Position numbers and translations under genes: made by a program. The notes under the pieces were generated by a model. That model was not told where the DNA came from, searched no databases, and saw only the letters and a program-made list of their open reading frames with translations. A DNA stretch of 64,000 nucleotides, from contig CM061107.1 of NCBI GenBank assembly GCA_030770545.1, positions 1,452,001 to 1,516,000 on the forward strand, read 5' to 3'. This DNA comes from Macropodus opercularis. Taxonomy: Eukaryota > Chordata > Actinopteri > Anabantiformes > Osphronemidae. Shown here piece after piece: positions 1 to 11,600 of the stretch (position 1 is the first letter of the stretch; the number at the start of each line of letters is the position of its first letter).

Positions 1-1323
1 AAAGACCGAGATCTGAGCAAACGTGAGCTCACACACGTTACACACGACCACGCACACCAACTGTTTGGATCAAATCCATGTCTCGCATGTTGATTTACAA
101 AAGGCATTTAAAAAAAGAGAATCACTTCAGGGAGGCTGCGTGTTCCCTTGACGTTCAGACAGATGAACCGTCCGCTGCTTCAGAGGTAACCGTTCATTTC
201 CCCTCCAATCTCCTTCGTGATCGGTTGTTTTTCCAGGCGGGAGATAGCAGACAGTCACGCAAACACACCAAGGAAGTGCAGAAACAAATCAGAGGGGAGA
301 TTGTGACGGACGTTCACCGGGGGCTTCTTGGCAAACCTGGTGTTAGGTTTACAGGAACAGTGTCCTGTTGAGCTGCTTCACTTCCTCTAAGTCTGGGACA
401 TCAATCACGTCAATGTTTTTGTTTAGCAGTATACCAGTAAAGACTCCTCCCCCTCCTCCCCCCACCCGTGCCCCCTGCCCAGCTCTCTTTGCTCCGCTTC
501 AGTTTCTTCTCTCACCCTCCCCCAATCGCTACGATTTCCCTCATCGTCGCCGTTCCCAGAGGAGCTTTACAGTGTCGCTGACATACTTCCAGCCAGTCCG
601 GACAAAATTAGTTCTGCTGTTTAGTTTGGTTCTGCTCCAAGGCTTTTGTCTCCGTAACGAGCTTTTCTCTTGGCGACACAATTCTGCTTTCTGTCAGTGT
701 CGCAGCGCACATGCAACCCAGAGAGCAGGGCTGGGTAATGGAGCAGGAACACGCAAACAAACAAGGAGAGAGAAGATGCTTAGTGATGCTATTCTCGCTT
801 TGTTCCCACGCTAACAACATATACATGTGGGCCTGTGTGACGCTGCATGACCAGCCCACAAACACAACTAACACAACACAATCTGCTTGAGGCCTCTTCC
901 CTTCACCCCCAGCAAGTGTTCCTGTCCCAGGGTGCAAAGCGCTGTGAAAGTCCCTCTGATAGGAGAGGAGGGGTTTCTTCATCACAGGGGTCACTGGTGC
1001 TGTCACTGTTAATATTGACCATTCTGGTAAATCCTCTGTGAGGCTCCGCTCTGTGTCTCAATCAGGCTTAAGAAACACTGACCTTTGACCTCTGGCTTCA
1101 TCTGCCACTTGCACTAGTGGTCTGTAAGGCAGGACAGAGGAGGGAGACCCAGATCAGGCTCCTCCTCCTCCCAGACCCCAGTTCTGTCTGTGTCCGTCCT
1201 TGACCTGCTGGTTCTGGTCACACCAGCATCCAAGGTTTCTCTCTGACGGCACACGACTGCACCTATGCTCTAGAACTGGCCTGCGCCTGGTCCACGTACT
1301 GGAACCTGTCCGGTTCTTGTCAG
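1..1323. other. Intergenic / 3' flank of socs3b
   Basis: No supported gene was found. Several open frames of 60-150 codons exist but lack splice-site context or recognisable protein similarity. A pyrimidine-rich, C-rich tract lies around 445-485. Part of this interval next to 1323 must be the 3' UTR of the minus-strand socs3b gene, but no clear minus-strand polyadenylation hexamer was found close to the stop codon. Confidence 0.5.
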
Positions 1324-2051
1324 TCATATAGGAGCGTCATACTCCTCCAGGAAGTCTCTAAGTGTGTGTGGAAGCTGCTCCGCTCGCTCGGAGCTGGTGA
1401 GGCCTTGGTTGTTCAGCGTCCTCCTGCACATATGCTGCAGGGATGAGAGAGAAGTCAAGAGAGGTCGCCTCAGCTCCAGGGGGATCCTCTCCCCGCCGGT
1501 GTGGATCAGGTAAACGCTGCGCCCTTTCATTTCTTCCTCTCCCCCGTTGCCCCCACACGCTCCCTCTCTGCTCCTGCCAGCATCCGTCCCTTTCCCCATG
1601 TAGTGCGCTATGAGTTTCAGCACACAGTCGAACTGCGGGAGCTCTTGGGTGTTTTGGGAATCTGGCTGCAAGAAGAAGCCTCCTCCCTCACTGTGGATTC
1701 GCAGGTTCTTGGTTCCTCGAGCCGTCTGGACGGAGAGGGTGAAGAAATGGTGGTGGTCCGAAGAGTCTCGAATCAGGAAGGTCCCCGGCGGCTCGGAGCG
1801 CAGCAGGGAGCTGGCTTCCCGGCCTCCAACAGCCCCCCAGTAAAACCCGCTCTCCTGGAGCTTACGCAACGCGTGCATCACCTGGAGGAGAGAGAAACTG
1901 TGAAGTGAATCTTTAACAGAACACACAGAGCTTTCTCTACGACCCCCTGACTTACCTGTTGGTAGTGCGCGTGCGAACGGAAGGGCTTGTAGTGGTGTGG
2001 GGTAAAGCCGGACCCCTGGACACTGCCCTCCGTTGGGGGAATGCTGCTCAT
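1324..2051 (-). CDS. socs3b: Suppressor of cytokine signaling 3 (fish socs3b-like), two coding exons
   Basis: SOCS3 is an inducible feedback inhibitor of JAK/STAT signalling. It binds gp130-type receptors and JAKs and recruits an elongin B/C-cullin 5 ubiquitin ligase. Coding exons on the minus strand are 2051-1956 (32 codons, donor GTAAGT) and 1881-1324 (185 codons plus stop, acceptor CTCCAG); the join is phase 0 and gives 217 residues against about 225 in mammals. Residues about 21-29 (YKPFRSHAH) match the kinase-inhibitory segment position. The SH2 domain starts near residue 45 (ESGFYWGAVGG) and carries the phosphotyrosine-binding Arg70 in FLIRDSSD. The C-terminal SOCS box has LQHMCRRTL and ends in YDAPI, close to the mammalian ending YDAPL. 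The start at 2051 is the only ATG giving a SOCS3-sized N terminus, although the frame stays open upstream. The symbol with b is an inference from the pgs1/cyth1 neighbourhood. The intron inside the coding region is unusual, because mammalian SOCS3 coding sequence is a single exon. Confidence 0.93.
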
Positions 2052-2301
2052 GTCGAGGGGGTTGCGTCCACCAAATGTTACCGTGGCTCCATGGCCCCCT
2101 GCCTCTGCCCGCTGGTCGAGAGGCAGGGGGCCCAGAACAGGAGCGTCGAGCTGCACAGGTGGAAGGGAGCCGGGGACCAAAGACGTGGAAATGGAGCGGG
2201 AACGGGCCGGATGCGGCTGGGTCACACACCGGGTCCAGGGCCCCGGGGCAGAAGGGTCTGATGCATCCAGAGAGGGGCTGGGAGAGAGAGCCTGAGCACG
2301 G
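2052..2301 (-). other. socs3b: Predicted 5' UTR part of socs3b exon 2
   Basis: On the minus strand a good acceptor (CCTTCTCTCCAG) ends at 2302, so a spliced exon could begin at 2301 and run to the donor at 1956. It would carry 250 nt of leader before the start codon. The leader frame is open but contains no in-frame ATG. This is inferred from splice signals only. Confidence 0.45.
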
Positions 2302-2855
2302 CTGGAGAGAAGGACGAGGATCAGATGAGGATGCACACACACCACCAAACAGCCTCAGCCACTGATAAGCAGCCACCTATACCAATACCAGGCACTTACA
2401 GCTGTGACAAACCGGGCAGCAGCCTGCAGGTTATATTTAGTCACAATGAATCCCTGCTGCTGCGCAGGGCAGCCAGACGGCAACTGGATCCTGATTGCTT
2501 TCAATTGCCTTCGATCGTTCGTACCGCAACAAGGGATTTCAGAAACGGGGTCAAAGTGAAGAGCCCGGCTCCGTGCCCTCCTCCCACCGAGTCCCTCTGC
2601 GCTCCCCGCTCGGCCGCGGAGGCCCCGCTCTCCGGTTTCACTGCTCTCCGCGACCCGCCTGGACGGGAACAATTAAAGCGGGACAGCGCAGGGCAGACGC
2701 GAAGGAGCCGCCATAACAGCACCGGAGGCTACAGAAAGTCGCCACCGGCAGCAGTGATGCGAAACAGCCGCCGACTCCCACAGAACCCGGGCTACAAAGT
2801 AACGGAGCGGAGCCGGAGGCGCGTTCTGACCCGCGTCGGCTCCACTGGAACTTAC

Positions 2856-2960
2856 CTTGCGGATGTATTCAGCCCCGAACCGCAGCCGCTCGTCGCCAGA
2901 GAAAGAGATGTGCAAACTACCCGAGAGTAGTGCCAGACGAATTCCTGTCTCAGGCATTAA
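2856..2960 (-). promoter_or_regulatory. socs3b: Predicted noncoding first exon and core promoter of socs3b
   Basis: A near-consensus donor (CGCAAG|GTAAGT) ends a putative exon at 2856 on the minus strand. A TATA-like TATTTTAA lies around 2957-2964 on the same strand, in a GC-rich stretch from about 2540 to 3100. Vertebrate SOCS3 normally has a noncoding first exon, so this fits. The transcription start is inferred, not seen, and no perfect STAT site (TTCNNNGAA) was found nearby. Confidence 0.4.
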
Positions 2961-3099
2961 AATACGGGGAAGCCTCCAGAAGACGCGAGAGTCTTTCCTG
3001 AGCAGAGGAATGCGGCGCAGCGGCGCGGCTCTCCGGACGGTCCCTGTCGGTGTGTGGAGGAAGGTTACTGGAGGTTGTTTCCAGAGAGTGACGCCGTAA

Positions 3100-5689
3100 A
3101 GCTCCACCCCCACTTCCAGTAAAAACACACACACACGACCAAAGAACAGCTCCGTGCTGGCAGATTGCCAATAAATAATCAGCGTGACCTTTGTCGAGCG
3201 GTTTCCTGGTAGTGCAGGGGAAAGTTAAAAGCTCCACATATGGCGCAACGAGAATTAATAAAATGGTAAAAGAGGAGCTTTTACCGGCTCCTATAGGTGG
3301 AGGTCCAGGCCCCGGAGAGCTGCCTTCCAGCCCCACGTCCACGGGCGACACTTACGAGCTCGAGTCGTAGTTAATATCAAACGTGCATCTTCCTGCAGTT
3401 CTTAGATTTTTTGCGCATCAAGTAATTTCTGCTGATGGTGCTTCTGTACTTCTACCTAAAAGGTTGAGCCATAGCAACTGGACTTCTTCTGTGTCACCAC
3501 CTCTTGACTCAACCTTCAGACAACTTCACCTGGATGAGTGAGAATCTCCACAGACATTTCCCTCCATATGCGTATTAACACTGCAGTATTAGTAGTCGTG
3601 CGTAGGTCTTGGACATGAATGAAGGATTTGACGTGGAGTCATTTTTAAGGCTGATTCCTGCGTCTATGTAAATAAACGTCTCTGCTTGAGTCCCTGAAGG
3701 GTGGATTCAGCAGGTTATATTTACAGTAAGTTGCTCTGTGTGCACTAAGCATATTTTAGTGTTGATGGTGGAATTGACATAGTCATTGTTTGACCACGTG
3801 TGAAAATATTCCACCATTGTGCTGGCAGACTGATTTCATTACTTCACTGGAGATCTTGTGTTTTACGGCTTTCACTGCACTTTTATATTATTTTTCACAA
3901 ATATGGAGATGACATCCCGAACACAAGACGTCCAGTAAGTAGGTTATGAGCTTGTACAACGTCTTATTTTGTCTGGACATCGCTGGAGAAAACAAGCTGA
4001 AGAGATGTTCAGTCAGCTGGCATCCACCTAATCCGTGTGAACACAGATAAATGATATAATCTGGTGTGACCAGTGCAGACGACTACGCCAGCACAGAACA
4101 TATTCACATTCACATTTGGTTTGACAAATTAGAATTAACTATGATGTCTGATGATGTACATATGCCATAATAAGCACTACTGGTTTGCACAAAATCTGAA
4201 GGATCTTTCATTTAGTAAAAGTAGCCACAAGATAAAAGTATATACAGGTAATTATGCTGTGTTGTACAAAAAGTAAAATGACTTTATATCAGAAATCACA
4301 AGTAAAAGATCACATTTAAAGTTTAAAAGACCTTTTCTCTGAACACAACACATAAAATGTTACCGACCTGGGCACTGTTTATCCAATAAGTCCTCTGAAG
4401 CAGCAGCTGTGTCAGGAAGCATCCAACATACTGGAAGTGCTCTTGAGTTACTACAAGTTATGCTGCTCCACTAACGCTGACCTCAAATACTCCGCACTGA
4501 GTAAAAGCACGAGTACACGAGTAATTAAAAATGCATTATTAGCTGATAACAAGGAATTCATCTCAGGACTAAATATCGAAAGCACTTAAGTTATAAATAG
4601 TGACAAGAAAAATGTCCTGTGACGTTATCAAAACTGAATCGAAGTTCTGCACCATAAAGTGGGAGGACACCACAAAGGTAAAAAAAGACCTTGTGTGCTA
4701 CTTAATCCTCGCTCCATAACACCGACTATTATTACCACCCTACCTGAAGCCACATTAACAAAAACACCAACACGGTGTGTGGCATGAGTCAAAACCTGCA
4801 GTGAAAGCTGAGGTCACACCTTTGACGGGTAAAGCGGAGGACAAAGATCAAGCGTTGTTACCAGAAATATGTACAAACAAAGCTGCACAACAGGTAGAGC
4901 TGCACAGAGCAGTGCTCAGCAAAACTGACGCTAAGATGCAGTAAGTAATTCAACCTCTTTGAAAACAGAAACAAAAAGCTATTTACGTAACGCAGCATCA
5001 CAGTGGTCCAGGTTTGGCTGAGGATGTGTCTGGTCAGTGTGAATCTCAGGGGTGGAGGAAATGTCAGTTCCTTCTTCTTCACTTGTGCTTAGACATTTAA
5101 AACAGGTCTGTATAGTTTTTCCACCAAAAAATCAAGCACATCCACGTTTTTGTATGCCTGTGAATTTGTATTTTCAAGGTATATTGCAGAATGTGTATTA
5201 TCTGTCTATCTGGCTGACTTAAAGTAGTCACTAAACTGGGGCGAACTTTTAAGATAGCTATATAATCCTGCCTGTATCTGGATATTACGTAGAAAGAGCC
5301 CAGAGAAACGTCTCCCACATAGGAACATTTAAGTAAACACCAGACACGATGTTAATCAAGAAAATAGTTGTTTGGATTGTAAAATTTCCCCACAGCCTAA
5401 AATGACAGCATTACAACAACAAATGTGAAGATATGAACACAAATTGATTAAAATGCCTTAATTAACTGACACGATTACAGACTGGTGTTAGTCATGATTC
5501 CGTTTGGATCAAAACATTGTTTTTGTGTAGTTTAGCCTTTCATAAAGCACCATACGTCTAGTACCTAAACAATCTGTGCAGAAACGTGCATCACATTTAC
5601 GCTACACGAGTGAAAATACGAAGCTAAGTTGTGTCTGTAAATTCGCAGTTGTATCAATAAAGTTGATTCAAAGACTCGCTGCTGCAGCG
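3100..5689. other. Intergenic between socs3b and pgs1 (divergent)
   Basis: About 2.6 kb of mostly AT-rich sequence with no supported coding exon. It contains the upstream regions of both the minus-strand socs3b and the plus-strand pgs1. Short open frames near 4858-5318 lack any recognisable similarity. Confidence 0.5.
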
Positions 5690-8600
5690 ATGGCGGCTCC
5701 CATGTCCTGGGGGAGGCTGGTGTACTCCAAGTACTCACCGGCCATCGCTGGCGTTTTCACCCGAATATCAGATCGACTCTTCCGAGCTCGGGACAGAAGA
5801 CGAGGGTAAGACGCTCGGCTCATCTCCAGACACTCGTGTAAAACCGAGTTTAGTGTCGCTGTGATGTGACTTCACCTGTCGGGAGCTAACGATGCTAACG
5901 TCGCTGCGAACGCGCCCATCATCGGACACGTTTATTGGGGTGTTTGTGTGTGAGTCAAAACGAGCAAGACGACAGCAGTTTGCGGCTCAACATGTTTACA
6001 GTAAAGCGCCATGTTTCATTTAGCAGAGGAGCAAACCTTCAGGCACCGTCGGCAGCAACACGCTGTTCTCCAGGTTATGGAGCAGTAGTCGCCTTTCCTC
6101 TCAGACGCCCACTTCTACCGTCGTCTCATCGTGTGACCCCTTCAGTAAAGGCCTCCCTTCCAGTAAATCCTTAGAAAAGTGATATCATCAGCCTGATATT
6201 TAATATCTGTGTCTTACTTTGTGAACAATACACGTTGTGTGATGTGGGCGTAACTGAGGCATTGATGCATTTTTCTCTCGTGTTCTTCCTTGTTTGTTGA
6301 TATTTTGTGCAGACAAATAAAGCAGGCGGGTCCAGAAATGTTCTAATGGGGGTCACGGGGAGAACATTTTCTCCAAAACGTGCTGCACCCGTCACAAAAC
6401 CAGCTTTTAGGAAGTGCTCGTTGACTGTGACTCCATTTAATGCAGGTCCCTGTCCACCTCGCACCCCAGACCCGTCTGGGTCGGAACCAGAACCAAGACG
6501 TAGAGCAGCATCTTGTTCCAGTTACAATGTGAGGCCTCTATGCTTTGGCATCTAGCGTCGTGGTGCCACCTCCTTCCTGATGGCTGTTGGTCGTAGCCAG
6601 CTGTGAATTGGTGACATGTGCTACGTAGGATATTTAAATAGTCACATGATTTACATCACACTGAGTAACAGGCCACAACTCTGAAGCTGAAACTACCGAC
6701 CGGAACCAAAAGCTGTCACCAGTGGTGAGGGAAGTTGTAAAGAGTGGAACCTGGTTATCACAGATTTTACATCCTGATGAGTTTCTGGGTGATGCCCTGT
6801 GTTGGAAAAGGAAACTAATCTTTGTCAAAGCCACTGGTTGGAACCTGAATTAGGTGACTGTCGGCTGCATGTCTTTGTTATCTTATCTTTAGAGTACTGT
6901 AACAGTCTTGCATAAGTTCCTACAGTGTTTAACCTGGTATGTGGATTAGTCATAAACAGTACAGAAAGAATTTTGGTTAGAGCCAAACCTACAGTCTGAC
7001 CCTGTTTGGCTGTAGATTCTGGATGAATATTTCCAGGTTTAGCTGATGACTCCACTCTGGCTGCAGACCCACCAAACGATGGCAGTTATAGATCATGTAT
7101 ATCATAAAGAACATAAAAACCCTCAGTGCCTTATGAATTAGGGTCAGTTGAGAAGAATCAGGGAGTTGGTCCAAAGTGACCATGCAGGTTCCCAGTAGGG
7201 GAATTTTGAATTATAAGGAAGAGTTTTTATGTCCTGTCACATGTTTCATATCGGCAGAGATGCGTGAACAGTGGCTCCATTCATTGCTGTTCCAAACCAA
7301 CTGAAGTGTTGCATAATTATCTTACTAGCATTGTTGGGTATAAGGACATAACTTGATCACAGTTGATAAAATCTGCTTTAATTGTTGCTACAGAAGCTGT
7401 TTTTTAGTTGGTGCGTCTGAACTTTGCTGGTGGAGGCTTTACAGTGTTTTACTGTGTTTCTATACTGTCGGCCTCAAGTCCCCAGAGGAGACTCTGTGCT
7501 TTATGGCCCTTCACACTCTCTTATCTTTTACCACTTCCAGAAGGTCTTTGGAGTCATCAGGTGAACATCACAGTACATAACCTTATTGCAGAGATAACAG
7601 ACCGATAACGTTTGCATCTTGCTCATTGTAAAACACAGACATGGACATGCTGGAATATCTCGAATCCCACATGGGAGGAAATCCCCTCTGTGTGTTTTCT
7701 GCTGTTCCAACTCAGCATGGTGGCCTTAGAAAGAAGCCCTTAATGCGAATGCAACTCTCTGTAAGATGGATTCTCTGGGAAACGGTTACATGTAAACAAG
7801 AGCTACTGAGTGTGTTTGTACGCGTTCTGCTCGGGGTGAAGTGGTGGATGCAGAAGGATGACTTGGGACAATCAGCCTGAGGGTCATATTCATGTCTGAG
7901 GTTAACACTCCACCCGGCTTTGTTTAATGTGGCTGCGTTGTGGGACCAGATTTTGACTGTGTGGCACAGACAGAAAGAGAAGAAAAGAGAGAAATACAGA
8001 GGGCTGTGGCATTTTGGGTGAATTTCAGGACACAGAAAACCGACAAAGCAAAAACAACCTCCATTACAAAGCTGCTTGGAACAGAGTTGTGTTTTTTCCC
8101 CTTCATTTAGCTTTAAAAATTATTATTGTTATGATTGGGCTGTGCTAGTTTTAGCTGGGAGTCTTGTTTCAGTGTTTCCCACAGGTTGACACCTCATATG
8201 TAACCTCAGTCTTGTGGTGACTTCATTTTCTGGTGGGAAGTTCTGATGTGTGACACTTGAGAGTCTGCTGCTGGCTGCAAGAGAGGACCAAAACATGATC
8301 TCTATCAAAGCTCCTTCCCAGTGATGCAGAGCTGATCCTGCTGGCCTGGCACGGTCCCCTCAGGCCAGCGAGAAGCTGGAGAAGCAGAGAAACGAGCCTC
8401 GTCTGCAAAGTCTCCTGAGTCCATTATTCAGAATTATTCTTTTCTTAAACCCATTGTTTTTTCAGTTCCTTCTCTGAACAGCAGATCTTGCTTGAGAGGA
8501 AATAAGCAAGTTAACTCATTGTTATTGGCGCTGCAGTGCCTTCTGGGTAATGGTGTTTCTTGGAAATCATTTTCATGTTTCCTGCAGCTCCTCTGTGTTG

Positions 8601-11600
8601 CTGCTGGCTCCTCTACTGGCCGAAGCCGACCCAGCCCCCCGACGCGTCTCGAAGCCCACGGGCTCAGCCGGAGCTCAGCGCACCGACGGCCTCTGCACCC
8701 ACTTCCGATGGATAGCCGAGCACGTCCCCGCCTTCCGGGTCCCAGGCGCCCACGTTCACATCCTCAGCTCACCTGACCAGTTCTACCAGGCCATGAAGGT
8801 CAGTGGCGTTATCAAAAGGATCAGGAGGACTGAAGCATCCGCCGGTGTTTACTTTTCACACTCGTTTGACCAGCAACGTCGTGCACTACAGCACATACAA
8901 CATAGTCTGACAAGGTGCCTGAGGTCACTGTGGAAGCACTTACTTCCCAGCAGACACTAATAGTTTACTCTAAACCGACAGAGAATCGCGCTTACAGCAA
9001 CGTTCCAACTTATTCCCGCTGATTGTGTCACCTGCTTTAGGAGGAGGAAATCCATCCATGTATTTGTTGCGCATTTAAAGTGCTCTGTGGACTTTATGAA
9101 GTCAGGTTGAATGCATGCTGGATATTTAAGATGTGGGCCGCCATAAGCTTTAAAGTCTCCCGTAGCATGTGAAAGGGCGTGCTTCACTAAAACATTTGCT
9201 TTCTGTTTTATTGACACTTCCTTATAACCAAGAAAACCACAAAGGTTTGGCCTGAATGCCATTCATCTTGTTTTTTTTCTGTTATAGCACAAACACAAAT
9301 GTTTCCGTTTCACTCCTGCTAATTTAGTGCCAGGCTGCCGAATAGTAGTACATCACCATGACATCTGTGTATATAACACAGGCCAAACACTTGGGCGAAG
9401 AGGAACTTCATCTTCTCATGACACATTAAAGCAGGATTAAATTAATCTCAAAAGGCATTTTTAATATTAAATAGTAAATATTGATTTTGTTGACAGCATC
9501 ATATTTGCAACTGCAGGCGTTCATGAACTGCTGTGAATGTCTGTTGTCTTTACACCAGGCACGCATCAAGACTGCAAACAGGCGCGTTGTGATGGCCTCG
9601 CTGTATCTGGGAACGGGCCGGCTGGAGCAGGAGCTGGTGAGGAGAGAGACGTTTGTTTTGTGCGTACAAGAAGCAGATCCGTTCAGTTTTGGGGCAGGTG
9701 AGAACGGTGGCGTTCACACACACAGGCCTCTGCCAAACTACTGGTCACAGATGCCAGAAAATGTGAGTCATTCCCCTTCCAGGAGAACCGCAGCATGGTT
9801 TGTTCGGAATGCAAAGTTCTCCGCACCAGCTACGGGGAATGACCTCAAAATACAAGGCTTTATGGGTATAAGGAGACCAGTGCTGGCATGTGATAGTCTT
9901 CTGTGCTTCATGCATGGGAAGCCTAGCATAACAACATTAACCCAGAGTAAACCGCAGCCTGCTCCGATGCTCACATTCAGCGTGTGTCATGTTTTTCTCT
10001 AACCGGTTCGAGCAGCAGCAGAGACGCTGAATTACAGAAAAAGGCAGAGACAAGTCAAACATGCTTAATTGCAGTTAAAAGCTTTCGAAACGGCTGCGCT
10101 GGCTGCCAAACGCCGTAACCTCACAGGATGATGGATTACTAGAAATGTGAGTCAGTGTGGACAGTGAGTTCATGCGACTTTTATTTTCAAGCCCAGGTTT
10201 GTTTGTAATTGGACACAATGAGCTGAACTCGGAACAAAAACGTGAGCACCGTGTGTGGTTCAGGCTGAAGAATGGAAACCGCAGGTGTGATTTCCCCCTG
10301 GAGCCACTAACACGACCCCACCTCAGCACAAAGACGACCAACTCTGGCAGCCTCTCCTGCGCAGCATACAGTATGTGCTGCAGTGTTGCTGGTGCCCGCA
10401 CGCCGCCAGAGCTCACTACCGGAGGTTTTACTGGCATGTCCTAGGGCGTATAGCGAATGCATTCGGGTGCCAGCTGCACTGTTTAGCTGAGGAGGACAAG
10501 CACCGGTGATATTGGGAACACGTGCCCAGAACCTTCTGAAGAGAAGCAATTTCCTCTTCGTGTCCAGGAGTTAGTCATGGCTTTTCCCACGCTCAGCGAA
10601 CAGATAAAGCGCTTGATAGATGTTTAGTGTGGTACAGTGAATAATCATTAATCTGCTCCTGGACCATTAATGAATCCACGTGCAACTGTGAAACAAAAAC
10701 ACACGTGTGTGTTGTGGCCTTAGCTGAAGCACAGTCTGCTCAGTGCCTCCGTTTGCTCTTAGTCTAGTTTAGTAAATCATATGAAGCCTGAAACTCTTCT
10801 GCACAGGTCCACTGTAGGAGCTGATGACACCTGCTAAAACCCGACAATCGATGCGGAAAACGTACAAAACAACAGTTTGTGGTTTGTTGAACGGTGTCTG
10901 GGTGGGATGTGGACTCATCGTTATAGATCGCTGGGCGTTCCAAATAAAATCTTCCTGGTAGAGGTTTTCCAATGGCGCCTTTTTAGTTTTACCACAAACG
11001 AAGGAACTTGGGTCTGAGTCTATAAAACCTATTAACTTGGCTGTAGGTGGTTGATGAGATTACGCCTGACTTGTCTGGAGGCTGGGGTCCCATCACCACC
11101 ATCATGTCTGGATGTGATGCACTGATGCTCCTCTTTTCCTGAGTCTGTGTTGCCTTTGCTTTTGTGCAGGTGGACTGTATGGAGGAAGCGCTGCAACGCT
11201 CGCAGGACTCCAGGAATGGACCCGCGCTCAAAGTCTCCGTGTTGCTGGACTACACACGAGGATCGCGAGGTTGTTGGCGTTTACCCAGATGCCCCTTTGT
11301 TCATGGTTTGCTGACCCTGAATGTGTCCGTGTGGTTGTCCGTGCAGGACAGATCAACTCCAGGACCATGCTTGTGCCGCTGCTGCAGCGTTTCTCGTCAC
11401 AGATGCGCGTTTCTCTGTACCACACGCCAGACTTGAGGGGGCTGCTGCGGCTTCTGGTTCCTCAGCGCTTCAACGAGACAATCGGTGTCCAGCACATCAA
11501 AGTCTACCTGTTTGACGACAGCGTTATCATCAGCGGGTCAGTTGGTTGCACGGTTGAATGTCACCTATCGTGAATTTACAACGGTCCCTTACAGCCGCCT

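Noticed and set aside
1501..1908. 135-codon plus-strand frame
   Set aside because: Antisense shadow of the socs3b SH2/SOCS-box exon.
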